This document shows positions 19,000 to 31,457 of a stretch of DNA of 64,000 nt, piece after piece. Position 1 is the first letter of the stretch; each line of letters starts with the position of its first letter. This DNA comes from Lederbergia wuyishanensis (lineage in GTDB: Bacteria; Bacillota; Bacilli; Bacillales; Bacillaceae_C). Made by a program: the position numbers and the translations under genes. The notes under the pieces were generated by a model. That model was not told where the DNA came from, searched no databases, and was given only the letters and a program-made list of their open reading frames with translations. The stretch is taken from assembly GCF_022900255.1 (NCBI RefSeq), contig NZ_JALIRM010000014.1, positions 62,001 to 126,000 of the forward strand. The letters are read 5' to 3'.

Positions 19000-19152
19000 A
19001 TGGAAAAAGCGATGTATGGAGCGCACGGAGTGGGGTATGAAACATATAAGCGACAACATCAAGTTAGAGTGATAATTGAGAAAAAACGTGAAAAAGAGTA
19101 TGTTCTTTCTCAAAGATTAAGATCAGATTTGGAACGTAAAATTCATTCTTGA
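19000..19152 (+). CDS. Possible small protein of 50 residues, unknown
   Basis: An ATG at 19000 opens MEKAMYGAHGVGYETYKRQH and continues as a strongly charged helix (VIIEKKREKEYVLSQRLRSD) to a TGA at 19150. The amphipathic, Lys/Arg/Glu-rich make-up looks protein-like, and a terminator-like hairpin with a T-run follows at 19187-19217. No clear ribosome site is seen and the frame is open a short way upstream, so it may instead be the tail of a decayed gene. I do not recognise a family. Confidence 0.35.
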   Translation: MEKAMYGAHGVGYETYKRQHQVRVIIEKKREKEYVLSQRLRSDLERKIHS

Positions 19153-19186
19153 TTTCTATATAATAATGAAGGAATGCGATAAATCC

Positions 19187-19217
19187 AAGGGCCGGCGTAA
19201 TTAACGTCAGTCCTTTT
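19187..19217 (+). terminator. Terminator-like hairpin upstream of sufC
   Basis: AAGGGCCGGCGT pairs with ACGTCAGTCCTT (two G-T pairs and one mismatch), followed by TTTTTAA. It isolates the suf operon from upstream transcription. Confidence 0.55.
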
Positions 19218-19262
19218 TAAATGGAGATAAATCTAAGGATCGAAACGAAATTCCCTCCTAGT

Positions 19263-19277
19263 TGATAATAATTTTAA
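19263..19277 (+). promoter_or_regulatory. Fur/PerR-like box upstream of sufC
   Basis: TGATAATAATTTTAA matches the 7-1-7 Fur box TGATAATNATTATCA at 12 of 14 defined positions and also resembles the PerR box. A TATAAG string just downstream (19283-19288) could be the -10. The site is AT-rich, so chance similarity is possible. Confidence 0.35.
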
Positions 19278-19361
19278 TATGATATAAGATAAGAATTGAG
19301 AATAAATTGAGAATGAACTCATCAAAATAAGAAAATCACTTGTTTATACGGAGGTATGATC

Positions 19362-20144
19362 ATGGCTTCAACATTAACAATTAAGGATCTTCATGTCGCA
19401 ATTGAAGATAAGGAGATATTAAAAGGTGTAAACCTTGAAATAAAAGGTGGAGAAATCCACGCTATCATGGGTCCAAATGGTACAGGTAAATCAACATTAT
19501 CATCTGCCATTATGGGGCATCCAAAATATGAAGTGACCAGCGGTTCTATTAATCTAGATGGAGAAGATGTCCTAGAAATGGAAGTAGATGAGCGAGCGCG
19601 TGCAGGCTTGTTCCTTGCTATGCAATACCCAAGCGAAATAAGCGGTGTGACAAATTCTGACTTCCTCCGTACATCCATCAATGCACGCCGCGGAGAAGGT
19701 CAAGAAATTTCATTAATGAAATTTATCCGTGAAATGGATAAAACGATGGATTTACTCGAAATGGATCCTAATATGGCACAACGCTATTTAAATGAAGGAT
19801 TCTCTGGTGGAGAAAAGAAACGTAATGAAATTTTACAATTAATGATGCTCCAACCAAAAATTGCAATTTTGGATGAAATTGACTCAGGTCTTGATATAGA
19901 TGCTTTAAAAGTTGTTTCCAAAGGTATTAATGAAATGCGTTCAAGTGACTTCGGTTGCTTAATCATTACTCACTATCAACGCCTTCTTAACTATATAACT
20001 CCTGACTATGTTCACGTGATGATGCAAGGCCGTATTGTTAAATCCGGCGGTCCAGAACTTGCTCAACGTTTGGAAGCAGAAGGTTATGACTGGATCAAAG
20101 CTGAACTTGGAATTGAAGATGAAACAGTTGGTCAGGAAGCATAA
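19362..20144 (+). CDS. sufC: Fe-S cluster assembly ATPase SufC
   Basis: A 260-residue ABC-type ATPase with Walker A GPNGTGKST near residue 36, signature FSGGEKKR near 148, and Walker B IAILDEIDSGLD. SufC forms SufBC2D, the scaffold on which Fe-S clusters are built, and has no membrane partner. The ATG at 19356 directly abuts GGAGGT, so the ATG at 19362 (six-base spacing) is the true start. It is the first gene of a complete sufCDSUB operon. Confidence 0.96.
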   Translation: MASTLTIKDLHVAIEDKEILKGVNLEIKGGEIHAIMGPNGTGKSTLSSAIMGHPKYEVTSGSINLDGEDVLEMEVDERARAGLFLAMQYPSEISGVTNSDFLRTSINARRGEGQEISLMKFIREMDKTMDLLEMDPNMAQRYLNEGFSGGEKKRNEILQLMMLQPKIAILDEIDSGLDIDALKVVSKGINEMRSSDFGCLIITHYQRLLNYITPDYVHVMMQGRIVKSGGPELAQRLEAEGYDWIKAELGIEDETVGQEA

Positions 20145-20161
20145 GTGTAAGGAGGATCATA

Positions 20162-23122
<2,961 letters not shown>

Positions 23123-23147
23123 CAATAATAGAATGGAGGAATGAAGA

Positions 23148-24545
23148 ATGGCTAAAAAAGCACCAGAAATCGGTGATTACAAATATGGCTTCCGAGATCG
23201 TGACGTCTCCATTTTCCGTTCTGAGCGCGGATTGACGAGAGAAATCGTAGAGGAAATCTCAAAAATGAAGCAAGAACCACAATGGATGCTTGATTTCCGC
23301 TTAAAATCACTTGAGCATTTTTATAAAATGCCAATGCCTCAATGGGGTGGAGATTTAAATTCATTAAACTTTGACGAGATTACGTATTACGTTAAACCAT
23401 CAGAACAAACAGAACGTACATGGGATGAAGTTCCTGAAGAAATCAAACAAACTTTTGATAAACTGGGTATTCCAGAAGCAGAACAAAAATATCTTGCAGG
23501 TGTTTCTGCTCAATACGAATCTGAAGTTGTGTACCATAACATGAAGCAAGACCTTGAAGATATGGGGATTGTTTTTAAAGATACAGATTCTGCTTTAAAG
23601 GAAAATGAAGATATTTTCCGTGAGCACTGGGCAACGGTTATCCCGCCAACTGATAATAAGTTTGCTGCCTTGAATTCAGCTGTATGGTCAGGTGGGTCAT
23701 TTATCTACGTGCCTCCTGGTGTAAAGGTAGACACACCTTTGCAAGCTTATTTCCGAATCAATTCGGAAAATATGGGGCAATTTGAGCGTACGCTTATTAT
23801 TGTTGATGAGGGAGCATCTGTTCACTATGTTGAAGGATGTACAGCTCCGGTATATACAACAAACTCACTTCACAGTGCAGTTGTAGAAATCATCATTAAA
23901 AAAGATGCATATTGCCGTTACACTACAATCCAAAACTGGGCGAATAACGTGTACAACCTCGTTACAAAACGTGCGGTTTGTGAAGCGAATGCAACAATGG
24001 AATGGGTTGATGGAAACATTGGTTCCAAACTAACGATGAAATACCCAGCCGTCTTGTTAAAAGGTGAAGGTGCAAGAGGAATGACATTATCCATTGCACT
24101 TGCAGGAAAAGGTCAACACCAAGATGCAGGAGCAAAAATGATGCACCTTGCACCAAATACATCTTCAAGCATAGTGTCAAAATCAATTTCACAACATGGT
24201 GGAAAAGTAACATATCGAGGAATCGTTCATTTTGGACGTAAAGCTGATGGTGCTAAATCTACAATTGAGTGCGATACAATTATCCTTGATAATAAATCTA
24301 CTTCAGATACAATTCCGTACAATGAGATTATGAATGATAATATCTCATTGGAGCACGAAGCAAGAGTATCAAAAGTATCTGAAGAACAACTATTCTATTT
24401 AATGAGCCGTGGAATCGGTGAACAAGAAGCGACAGAAATGATCGTTATGGGCTTCATCGAACCATTCACTAAAGAACTTCCAATGGAATATGCGGTTGAA
24501 ATGAACAGACTCATTAAGTTCGAGATGGAAGGTTCTATCGGTTAA
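23148..24545 (+). CDS. sufB: Fe-S cluster assembly protein SufB
   Basis: A 465-residue, highly conserved scaffold subunit. Diagnostic stretches include [17 protein letters not shown], the beta-helix core, [20 protein letters not shown], and the C-terminal [17 protein letters not shown]. SufB accepts sulfur and iron and, with SufC and SufD, builds clusters for transfer. It is the last gene of the operon; a perfect terminator follows 12 bases after the stop. Confidence 0.97.
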   Translation: MAKKAPEIGDYKYGFRDRDVSIFRSERGLTREIVEEISKMKQEPQWMLDFRLKSLEHFYKMPMPQWGGDLNSLNFDEITYYVKPSEQTERTWDEVPEEIKQTFDKLGIPEAEQKYLAGVSAQYESEVVYHNMKQDLEDMGIVFKDTDSALKENEDIFREHWATVIPPTDNKFAALNSAVWSGGSFIYVPPGVKVDTPLQAYFRINSENMGQFERTLIIVDEGASVHYVEGCTAPVYTTNSLHSAVVEIIIKKDAYCRYTTIQNWANNVYNLVTKRAVCEANATMEWVDGNIGSKLTMKYPAVLLKGEGARGMTLSIALAGKGQHQDAGAKMMHLAPNTSSSIVSKSISQHGGKVTYRGIVHFGRKADGAKSTIECDTIILDNKSTSDTIPYNEIMNDNISLEHEARVSKVSEEQLFYLMSRGIGEQEATEMIVMGFIEPFTKELPMEYAVEMNRLIKFEMEGSIG

Positions 24546-24557
24546 TGCATAATAAAT

Positions 24558-24594
24558 CCCGTCACATAAACTTTTGTGACGGGTGTTTTATTTT
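24558..24594 (+). terminator. Terminator of the sufCDSUB operon
   Basis: A perfect 8-bp stem, CCCGTCAC with GTGACGGG, is followed by TGTTTTATTTT. Confidence 0.9.
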
Positions 24595-24639
24595 CTGAAC
24601 TCATATATTTCATAGGTCGTGCGGGTATAAAAATCACTG

Positions 24640-24769
24640 TGCTACAATTACAATAAATTAAGGACGCCGCGCGAGACCGTCCTCAGTACAACACTTGGTG
24701 GGAAACCTCCGAGAAAGTTACAAAAGTAACCCGCCCATCGGCGCTAACATAGGCAGGTTATTTTTTTCT
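24640..24769 (+). ncRNA. Candidate stand-alone structured RNA downstream of sufB
   Basis: No gene fits here, yet the segment is GC-rich in an AT-rich setting and has its own signals. An extended -10 (TGC-TACAAT, 24640-24648) precedes it. Hairpin 1 pairs AGGACG (24661) with CGTCCT (24678). Hairpin 2 is CTTGG...GGGAAACC...CCGAG (24694-24713). Hairpin 3 is GTTAC-AAAA-GTAAC (24717-24730). A terminator pairs TAACC-C-GCC (24727-24735) with GGC-A-GGTTA (24752-24760) before a run of seven T. Hairpin 3 and the terminator share 24727-24730, so they exclude each other. CGCCG (24665) could also pair with CGGCG (24739) in the terminator loop. It matches no RNA family that I can name. Confidence 0.55.
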
Positions 24770-24869
24770 CGATATATGTTAGCAACTAAAGGACAAACGT
24801 TCGTTAAGTTGTAAAAGGAATATTATACCATGATATTCTTTCTTATTGGGATGGTTCTTATTCAATTCA

Positions 24870-25673
24870 TCAGTTTCCCGCACTTTCATATTTATGCAGC
24901 CCTCGATTGAAAATAAATGTTGCCATTCCAGCACAATAAATCGCAACGAAAGGAGTTAAATAACCGAAGTAACTCCAATCCATTTTTCCAAATAACAAGG
25001 CAGCTGGAAAAAAGCTAATGAATGCATAAGGCAGAATGACTGCAACGAGAGCTTGTACTCCTAATGAATAAATCGTAATAGGATATTTTGCAAAATCACT
25101 TACAGTGTGTACCATGTTCCCAAAGGCATTTCCTGGGCTATGAGTCCAAAAAACCGATGAACAAGCAGCCAAATAAATAGACACACGGATAATGATGGCT
25201 GAGATTAATAGAATGAATGCCATCACAACCATTCCCACAGACCAATTAATTGTGATATGTCGAAGGGCTTGCGAAATAATGACGGCACCGATAAAAATGT
25301 TGCCAATTCCATTCATTCCTACTGCAGACCCTAGAACTTGGAGGATAGGTGAAACTGGCCTTACAAGCAAGCGATCCATTTCCCCGCGATTTACAAATCT
25401 ACTTATTGACCAAATCCCATCAAAAAATAAGGAAGCAAATCCTTCAGTAAAAAAGATCATCGCGTAAATAAAAGCAACCTCCCAAAAACTCCAGCCATTG
25501 ATTTCGGGAATTTGTTGATACACAACCCATAGAAAAATAAATCCAAGAATTTGAGTTAGCATAGCAGCTACTAATGTGATTAAAAAGTCTGCTTGATATT
25601 CCAAAATTGCTTTTAAATGCTGATTAATTAATCGGAAATAGATAAATAGTGATTTTTTTAATCTCATGTGCAC
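24870..25673 (-). CDS. ABC-2 type exporter permease subunit (COG3694-like)
   Basis: A 267-residue membrane protein with about six spans and no enzymatic motif. It resembles the second permease of the three-gene COG4586/4587/3694 exporters (KEGG calls one group viologen exporters). AGGAGG lies in front of the start. It is the last gene of a minus-strand operon of ATPase, permease and permease. The substrate is unknown. It is convergent with sufB, and the candidate RNA lies between them. Confidence 0.82.
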   Translation of the reverse strand: MHMRLKKSLFIYFRLINQHLKAILEYQADFLITLVAAMLTQILGFIFLWVVYQQIPEINGWSFWEVAFIYAMIFFTEGFASLFFDGIWSISRFVNRGEMDRLLVRPVSPILQVLGSAVGMNGIGNIFIGAVIISQALRHITINWSVGMVVMAFILLISAIIIRVSIYLAACSSVFWTHSPGNAFGNMVHTVSDFAKYPITIYSLGVQALVAVILPYAFISFFPAALLFGKMDWSYFGYLTPFVAIYCAGMATFIFNRGLHKYESAGN

Positions 25674-25679
25674 TCCTCC

Positions 25680-26477
25680 TTACCCGCCGTGAATCGTCAC
25701 TTGACGGACTGCCCAATTCCACATGATTTTTCCAAAGATCCATAAGACAAATACCCAAAAAAGTTGTAAGCAAAGCATCTGTACAGCTTCAACACCTTGT
25801 ATTTTTCCTAAATAAATCGATGCTGGAATATAGACAATTCCTTGAAATGGTAAGATACTCGCCAAAGCCTTTAACCAATCAGGAAAAAACGTTAATGGTA
25901 TAAGGGCGCCAGAAAATAGATTTGTAATCGCTGCACGGGACCAAGCAATCCCAACCGCGCTTGTCGTCCAAAAACATAGTAATGAAAAAATATAAACGAT
26001 GCTGAATTTTAAAACGAGAGAAACGATTAAACTAATCGCGAAAAGCACATATGTAAGAGCATTTTCCGGTACTAATACTCCTGCGAAAAGAATAACAAAA
26101 ATAGTTACTAAAATGGCGCCTATAAATCCTTCTACAATACTGGAGCCCAATGTCTCCGCTAAACGTGCTTTTTGAAAGTTAAGAGGCTTTAAGAGATCCA
26201 TTGCTACGCTGCCATCTAGTATTTTTCTAGAAATTCCTGTTTCTGAATACCATGAAACTAAGGAATTCGTGAGAAAAGTAATAAATAAATATGCTTTCAT
26301 TTGATTCCATGTAAAACCTGCTAATTCTGTTCTACCTGCATATATTGATTTCCATAAATAAAACATAGCTAAAATAAAGATCAAGCTGGCAATTAAACTA
26401 ATGAAATAATTGAAACGATAAGCCATCGTGTTCTGCATAGTAATTATAGCTATTGATCTATACTTTTTCTGGAACAA
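25680..26477 (-). CDS. ABC-2 type exporter permease subunit (COG4587-like)
   Basis: A permease of about 265 residues with six predicted membrane spans. The likely start is TTG at 26477: AGGAGGAGG lies seven bases upstream, inside the 3' end of the ATPase gene. Using it gives a 20-base overlap with the ATPase stop, a layout that suggests translational coupling. It should pair with the permease at 24870-25673 and the ATPase at 26458-27504. Confidence 0.82.
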   Translation of the reverse strand: MFQKKYRSIAIITMQNTMAYRFNYFISLIASLIFILAMFYLWKSIYAGRTELAGFTWNQMKAYLFITFLTNSLVSWYSETGISRKILDGSVAMDLLKPLNFQKARLAETLGSSIVEGFIGAILVTIFVILFAGVLVPENALTYVLFAISLIVSLVLKFSIVYIFSLLCFWTTSAVGIAWSRAAITNLFSGALIPLTFFPDWLKALASILPFQGIVYIPASIYLGKIQGVEAVQMLCLQLFWVFVLWIFGKIMWNWAVRQVTIHGG

Positions 26478-27504
26478 GACGAGACTCCTCCTCCTGGCCA
26501 CTGTTTAAATCTAGCTTACCATCATATACTTTTCTAATGACTTGTTCGATTTTAGGCTCATCAATACGAAAGTCGATTACTTCGCCATGCTGCATAACAT
26601 ACGAGGCAATCTCTCCAGCGGAAATATCAAAACGATTAAACCGAACAGAAAATTGTTGTTGTGAAACATTTTCTAAGATAACTCCATGTATTCCATCTAA
26701 AAATGAAGGCAGTGATGAGATAGTATCCTTCATTTGGAAGTGGATTGTTCTTTCTTTTACAAAAGCATCTTTCACAGCTTGAAGCTCACCGTCATAAATA
26801 ACGCGTCCTTGATCTATAATAACAAGTCTTTCACAAATATCTTCAATATCATCCAAATCATGGGTTGTTAAAATGATTGTCGTTCCTTTTTCTCGATTAA
26901 TTTCTTTTATAAAAGAACGAATTCGTTCTTTAACAGCGATATCTAAACCTATAGTTGGCTCATCTAAGTAAACTATCTTTGGATTATGTAACAATGCAGC
27001 AGCGAGATCGGCTCTCATTCTTTGACCTAGAGATATTTTTCTAGCTGATAAATGAAGAAATTCATCCAACCCTAATAAATCTTTAAATCGATTAAGATTC
27101 TCTTGATATATTACTTCGGGAATCTCATAAATATCTTTTAATAGAGAAAAAGATTCAATGACGGGTAAGTCCCACCATAACTGAGTCCGCTGACCAAAAA
27201 CAACACCAATCTTTTGAGCGTTTTCCATACGGTTTTTGTAAGGAGTAAGCCCATCTACAGTAATCGTCCCTGAAGTCGGGACAAGAATTCCTGTCAACAT
27301 TTTGATTGTCGTTGATTTCCCAGCACCGTTTGGACCTACATAAGCAATGGCCTCCCCTTCCTTAACTGATAGATTAATATCATTGACCGCAAGTTTTTCA
27401 GCATATTTTTGTGTAAATAAATGCTTAATTGCTCCTTTTAGACCAGGATCTTTAATAGGGTGACGAAATTGTTTCGTTAACCCCTTTACCTCGATTAAAT
27501 TCAT
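26458..27504 (-). CDS. ABC exporter ATPase (COG4586-like)
   Basis: A 348-residue ATPase. Walker A is GPNGAGKSTT near residue 57, the Q-loop region is GVFGQRTQLWWDLP, the signature is ISLGQRMRADLA (SLGQR replacing SGGQ, usual for this group), and Walker B is IVYLDEPTIGLD. The C-terminal ~90 residues form an accessory domain. It is the first gene of the three-gene exporter operon, with GGAGG before the start. The cargo cannot be told from sequence. Confidence 0.88.
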   Translation of the reverse strand: MNLIEVKGLTKQFRHPIKDPGLKGAIKHLFTQKYAEKLAVNDINLSVKEGEAIAYVGPNGAGKSTTIKMLTGILVPTSGTITVDGLTPYKNRMENAQKIGVVFGQRTQLWWDLPVIESFSLLKDIYEIPEVIYQENLNRFKDLLGLDEFLHLSARKISLGQRMRADLAAALLHNPKIVYLDEPTIGLDIAVKERIRSFIKEINREKGTTIILTTHDLDDIEDICERLVIIDQGRVIYDGELQAVKDAFVKERTIHFQMKDTISSLPSFLDGIHGVILENVSQQQFSVRFNRFDISAGEIASYVMQHGEVIDFRIDEPKIEQVIRKVYDGKLDLNSGQEEESRLVPEKV

Positions 27505-27715
27505 GTTAGAAACTACCTCCTGATTACAAATTTCACCAAAATATACTATATTTAGTAATCTTCGATAAAGATAGGAAAAACCCTTTTATTTTGTGATAGT
27601 TATTAATGACTATGCTATTAGACTCATTTTCAGAAAGTTGGGAGGATTCTATCAATTTCTGCGGAATAAATGAATGAGAGATATCTACTATTTTTGTTTC
27701 AACAGAAATAAAAAG

Positions 27716-27739
27716 AAGGAGGAGTTAAGTCATATGTAA
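27716..27739 (+). promoter_or_regulatory. Strong ribosome site in front of an ATG-TAA start-stop
   Basis: AAGGAGGAG at 27716-27724 is the best ribosome site in this leader, yet nine bases later it meets ATG followed at once by TAA. The beta-glucanase ATG lies 51 bases further on with its own GGGGGT site. This is either a minimal upstream ORF that captures ribosomes or the scar of a lost start. Confidence 0.5.
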
Positions 27740-27789
27740 TTTCCATGCCCATGGTTGCAATTTTACTAATTTTTAATGGGGGTAGACGA

Positions 27790-30700
27790 ATGTCGAAAAA
27801 GTGGTGGAGTCTGACGATGGTATTTCTATTGTTTTTTTCGAATTTTTTTAGTTTTAATGTAAAGGTAAATGAAACAAATGAAGATCCTCCAAGTGAAGAT
27901 TCAGATTGGACATTAGTATGGGAAGATAATTTTGATGGTGTCGAGTTAGACACTTCAAAATGGTCGATTGATACAGGTAATGGATTCGAAAATCCCGACG
28001 GTTCTTGGAATCCAGGGTGGGGAAATAACGAGCTGCAATATTACCATCAAGATAATGTAAAAGTTGAAAATGGAAAATTAATATTAGAAGGTCGTAAGGA
28101 AACTGTTTCAGATAATAGAGGAACATATCAATATACATCTGGAAAAATCCTTTCCCGGGGCAAGTTTAGTAAAAAGTACGGAAAAATTGAGGCGAAAATG
28201 AAATTGCCGAAAGGAAAAGGATTCTGGCCCGCGTTTTGGATGATGCCAGAAAAAGATGTGTATGGTGGTTGGGCTGCTTCAGGTGAGATTGACATTATGG
28301 AAGGAAAAGGGAGTAAGCCAAATCAAGTTGGCGGTGCAATTCACTATGGTGGAGGCTGGCCAAACAATACGTATACCGCAAAAGATTATTTTTTTAAAGA
28401 TGGGAAGGACGTTACCGACTTTAACGTATACAGTCTAGAATGGGAGCCAGGAGAACTCCGTTGGTATGTAAATGGAGAGCTTTATCAAAAGCTTAATAAT
28501 TGGAACTCAATTGGTACTGGAAATGCTGCAAAATATTCCTATCCCGCTCCATTTGATCAAGACTTTTTTATCATCCTAAATCTAGCTATTGGTGGTCATT
28601 TTGATGGAAATCCGGATGGAAGTACTGTATTTCCAGGTCAAGTCGAGGTTGATTATGTAAAGGTTTACGATTTGACAGGGAGAGATTATTTAGAGCCTGT
28701 TGAGCCGGGATTTGATGTCGAGGAATTACCTGATAATGCGAAAAAAGCTGTTGATGGGAACTATATATACGACAACGCTTATGAAAAAGGTTTTACTACC
28801 ATTACAAACAGTTCTGATTTGGATAATAAATGGGACTACACGAATTGGAATTTAGTTTATATGAATGATTTTAATGGAAATGCTGCTGCTTCTGTCGAAA
28901 ATATCGATGGATCTCCTTTTGCGAAAGTCGATATTAATCAGGCAGGCAACCAATCATATTCCGTACAGCTTATTCAAAATGTTACCTTAGGAAAAGGACG
29001 ATGGTATAAGTTAAGCTTCGATGCTAAATCTAACGCGAATCGAAATTTGAATATAAAGTTCGGTGCTGGGCCGGAAAGAGGCTACACTGCGTATTCTCCT
29101 TCTCCAGACTTTGCATTAACGAACAGTGTTCAGTCATATGAATTAAAATTCCAAATGCAGCATGATACGGATGCAGCGGCAAGGCTTGAGTTTAATATGG
29201 GGCTCAATGCGAATCCAGTTTGGATTGGAAATGTTGTCCTTGAAGAAATTGAACCTGTAGATCCATATAACGAAGAGGCACCGAAAAAACCGTTAACGAA
29301 CGGAAATCATGTATACAATGGAACATTTGATCAAGGTAGAATGGATCGAATGACGTATTGGAATCTTTATACGGATGGGGCTGTCGCAGAAGCAGCGGTT
29401 GATTCTGATAGAAGAGAATTAGAGGTTGCAATTTCTGACAGTGGCAGCAGCGTTCAAGCAATTAAAGTAGTCCAAAAAGGTCTCAATCTACTAAGCAATG
29501 ATGAATATCAATTGACGTTCAAAGCTAGAGCCAACTCTGCAAGAGATATTCAAGTGGCATTCCTTAGTGAAGATGGAACCGTAAATTTTTCCGAAAATCA
29601 AAAAATATCATTAACAACTGCTATGGAAGAAAAATCAGTTCGTTTTACAATGCCGGATACAACAGATATTAAAGGGAAATTAGCCTTCTTACTCGGAGGA
29701 AATAACGGTAATATTTACTTGGATGATGTAAAACTTATTCGATTAACGAACAACAACGATCAATTAACTCTAGACGATATTTTTCCATTAAAGAATGGAG
29801 ATTTTTCAAATGGCTTAGAGAATTGGACGAAGCATATTCAAGGGGTTTATGATGGACCAAGCTCAGGGACACTTCAAGTTGAAGATGGCCAAGCGAAATT
29901 CTCCATTCAAAATGTTGGATCTAATCCTTGGGATCTTATGTTAATCCAGGAAGGAATGAATCTTAAAAAAGGAAACACATATGTCGTTCAGTTTGATGCT
30001 AAATCAACCGTTGATAGAATGGTAGATGTAGTTGTTGAAAACCAAACGTATACTAGATTCCTTAATGAAAAGATTCAATTGAATAACTCGATGAAAACCT
30101 TCGAATTTGAATTTAAAATGAATACGGATGAAACAGGTGGCCTAAAATATTTACTTGGTAATGTTGCAGGAGGTACGTCCATAAACGATGCTCATGATGT
30201 ATTCATTGACAATGTCCGATTTGAAATTAAAGGTGAAAGAGAAAAGCATTTCCCACTTCAAAATGGAGATTACTCAAATGGTATATCGAGTTGGAATCGG
30301 CATGTTCAAGGTGATTATGATGGAAATTCTAGGGCAACGATGGAAGCTGTAAACGGTGAAGCGAAGGTTTCGGTTCAAAACGTAGGAGTGAATCCTTGGG
30401 ACGTGCAACTGAATCAGACAGGACTTGCCTTAATGGAAGGTAAGACATATGTCGTTTCCTTTGATGCAAGATCCACAATTGATAGATTATTAGAAGTAGT
30501 GATTGATAATGGAGCCCCTGCCTACCATCGTTATTTTAATGAAACCGTTCAGCTGACTGATTCGGCAAAAACATATTCCTTCGAGTTTAAAATGACGAAA
30601 GATGATACGACTACATTCCAATTTTTACTTGGTAATGTGGCTGGACAGCAATTAACGAACTCACATGATGTATTTATAGATAATGTGAAGCTGGAAGTTA

Positions 30701-31323
30701 AAGGAGCGAGGGAAGCACTTGGAGGCAGGGATGATGGTCCGACAGATCCGACAGACCCAAGTGAGCAAAAGAAGGATCAAGTTGAAGCGATTTTCCAAAT
30801 GAACGGCAATAATGCAGTAATTTCTGATGCCGATTTCGAAAGTCTTTTAGAAGAAATGAAAAATGAAGGTACTGTTGTCATCAACTTGTCTAACAATAAG
30901 GACAATACATTCGTTCGTCTCAGTGAAAGGCAAGTAGAGCTATTAAAAGAAAAATCAGCAATAGTTAAAGTTAATATGAACGATGATGTTATTTTGTCTA
31001 TTCCTTCACAAGTATATAAAAGCGGTAAAGGAAAAGTGGAAATAAGTTTAAAGGAAGAAAAGTCCGTAAATGGGTCGGTCAGCTCTGTCTATAATTTGGA
31101 AATGAAGCAAGGCGGACATACGATTTCCAAGTTTGGTGATCTAAATGTAACGTTGTCCTTGAAAGTAGACAAAGGAAATGACGACCTAAGTATTTATTAT
31201 AAGGGAAAAAAGGATTGGATAAAACTTGGAGGAACATATCGCGAAGGACTAGTGACAGTCGATACGAATCATTTTAGTTCTTTTGCAGTTTTTGCTAATG
31301 ATTCTTCTAATAAAGAGAAATAA
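27790..31323 (+). CDS. Secreted GH16 beta-glucanase with four CBM4/9-like modules
   Basis: A protein of about 1177 residues. A signal peptide (1-27) is followed by a GH16 catalytic domain (about 38-300) with the active-site motif GEIDIME: E166 nucleophile, D168, E171 acid/base. The substrate is probably a beta-1,3- or mixed-linkage glucan such as laminarin or lichenan. Four beta-sandwich modules of CBM4/9 type follow (about 317-487, 500-653, 665-813, 818-970). The last two are clear duplicates of each other (shared FSNG...W, NPWD, YVV.FDA and HDVFIDNV). A TDPTDP linker and a final domain ending THFSSFAVF, as seen in cell-surface proteins, complete it. No SLH or LPXTG anchor is visible. The ATG at 27790 (GGGGGT upstream, signal peptide in frame) is preferred over 27745. 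Confidence 0.88.
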   Translation: MSKKWWSLTMVFLLFFSNFFSFNVKVNETNEDPPSEDSDWTLVWEDNFDGVELDTSKWSIDTGNGFENPDGSWNPGWGNNELQYYHQDNVKVENGKLILEGRKETVSDNRGTYQYTSGKILSRGKFSKKYGKIEAKMKLPKGKGFWPAFWMMPEKDVYGGWAASGEIDIMEGKGSKPNQVGGAIHYGGGWPNNTYTAKDYFFKDGKDVTDFNVYSLEWEPGELRWYVNGELYQKLNNWNSIGTGNAAKYSYPAPFDQDFFIILNLAIGGHFDGNPDGSTVFPGQVEVDYVKVYDLTGRDYLEPVEPGFDVEELPDNAKKAVDGNYIYDNAYEKGFTTITNSSDLDNKWDYTNWNLVYMNDFNGNAAASVENIDGSPFAKVDINQAGNQSYSVQLIQNVTLGKGRWYKLSFDAKSNANRNLNIKFGAGPERGYTAYSPSPDFALTNSVQSYELKFQMQHDTDAAARLEFNMGLNANPVWIGNVVLEEIEPVDPYNEEAPKKPLTNGNHVYNGTFDQGRMDRMTYWNLYTDGAVAEAAVDSDRRELEVAISDSGSSVQAIKVVQKGLNLLSNDEYQLTFKARANSARDIQVAFLSEDGTVNFSENQKISLTTAMEEKSVRFTMPDTTDIKGKLAFLLGGNNGNIYLDDVKLIRLTNNNDQLTLDDIFPLKNGDFSNGLENWTKHIQGVYDGPSSGTLQVEDGQAKFSIQNVGSNPWDLMLIQEGMNLKKGNTYVVQFDAKSTVDRMVDVVVENQTYTRFLNEKIQLNNSMKTFEFEFKMNTDETGGLKYLLGNVAGGTSINDAHDVFIDNVRFEIKGEREKHFPLQNGDYSNGISSWNRHVQGDYDGNSRATMEAVNGEAKVSVQNVGVNPWDVQLNQTGLALMEGKTYVVSFDARSTIDRLLEVVIDNGAPAYHRYFNETVQLTDSAKTYSFEFKMTKDDTTTFQFLLGNVAGQQLTNSHDVFIDNVKLEVKGAREALGGRDDGPTDPTDPSEQKKDQVEAIFQMNGNNAVISDADFESLLEEMKNEGTVVINLSNNKDNTFVRLSERQVELLKEKSAIVKVNMNDDVILSIPSQVYKSGKGKVEISLKEEKSVNGSVSSVYNLEMKQGGHTISKFGDLNVTLSLKVDKGNDDLSIYYKGKKDWIKLGGTYREGLVTVDTNHFSSFAVFANDSSNKEK

Positions 31324-31457
31324 GAATGTAAAGAAGGCGGCTCAATTTGTAGCAGTCTTCTTTTACTTTGGTGTGCTAGATAGCCCATATTCCTTCAAAT
31401 ATATTAAAAAGTTTGGTACATTTTTATATATCACTTTTTTAAAAAGATGGTGAGCGC

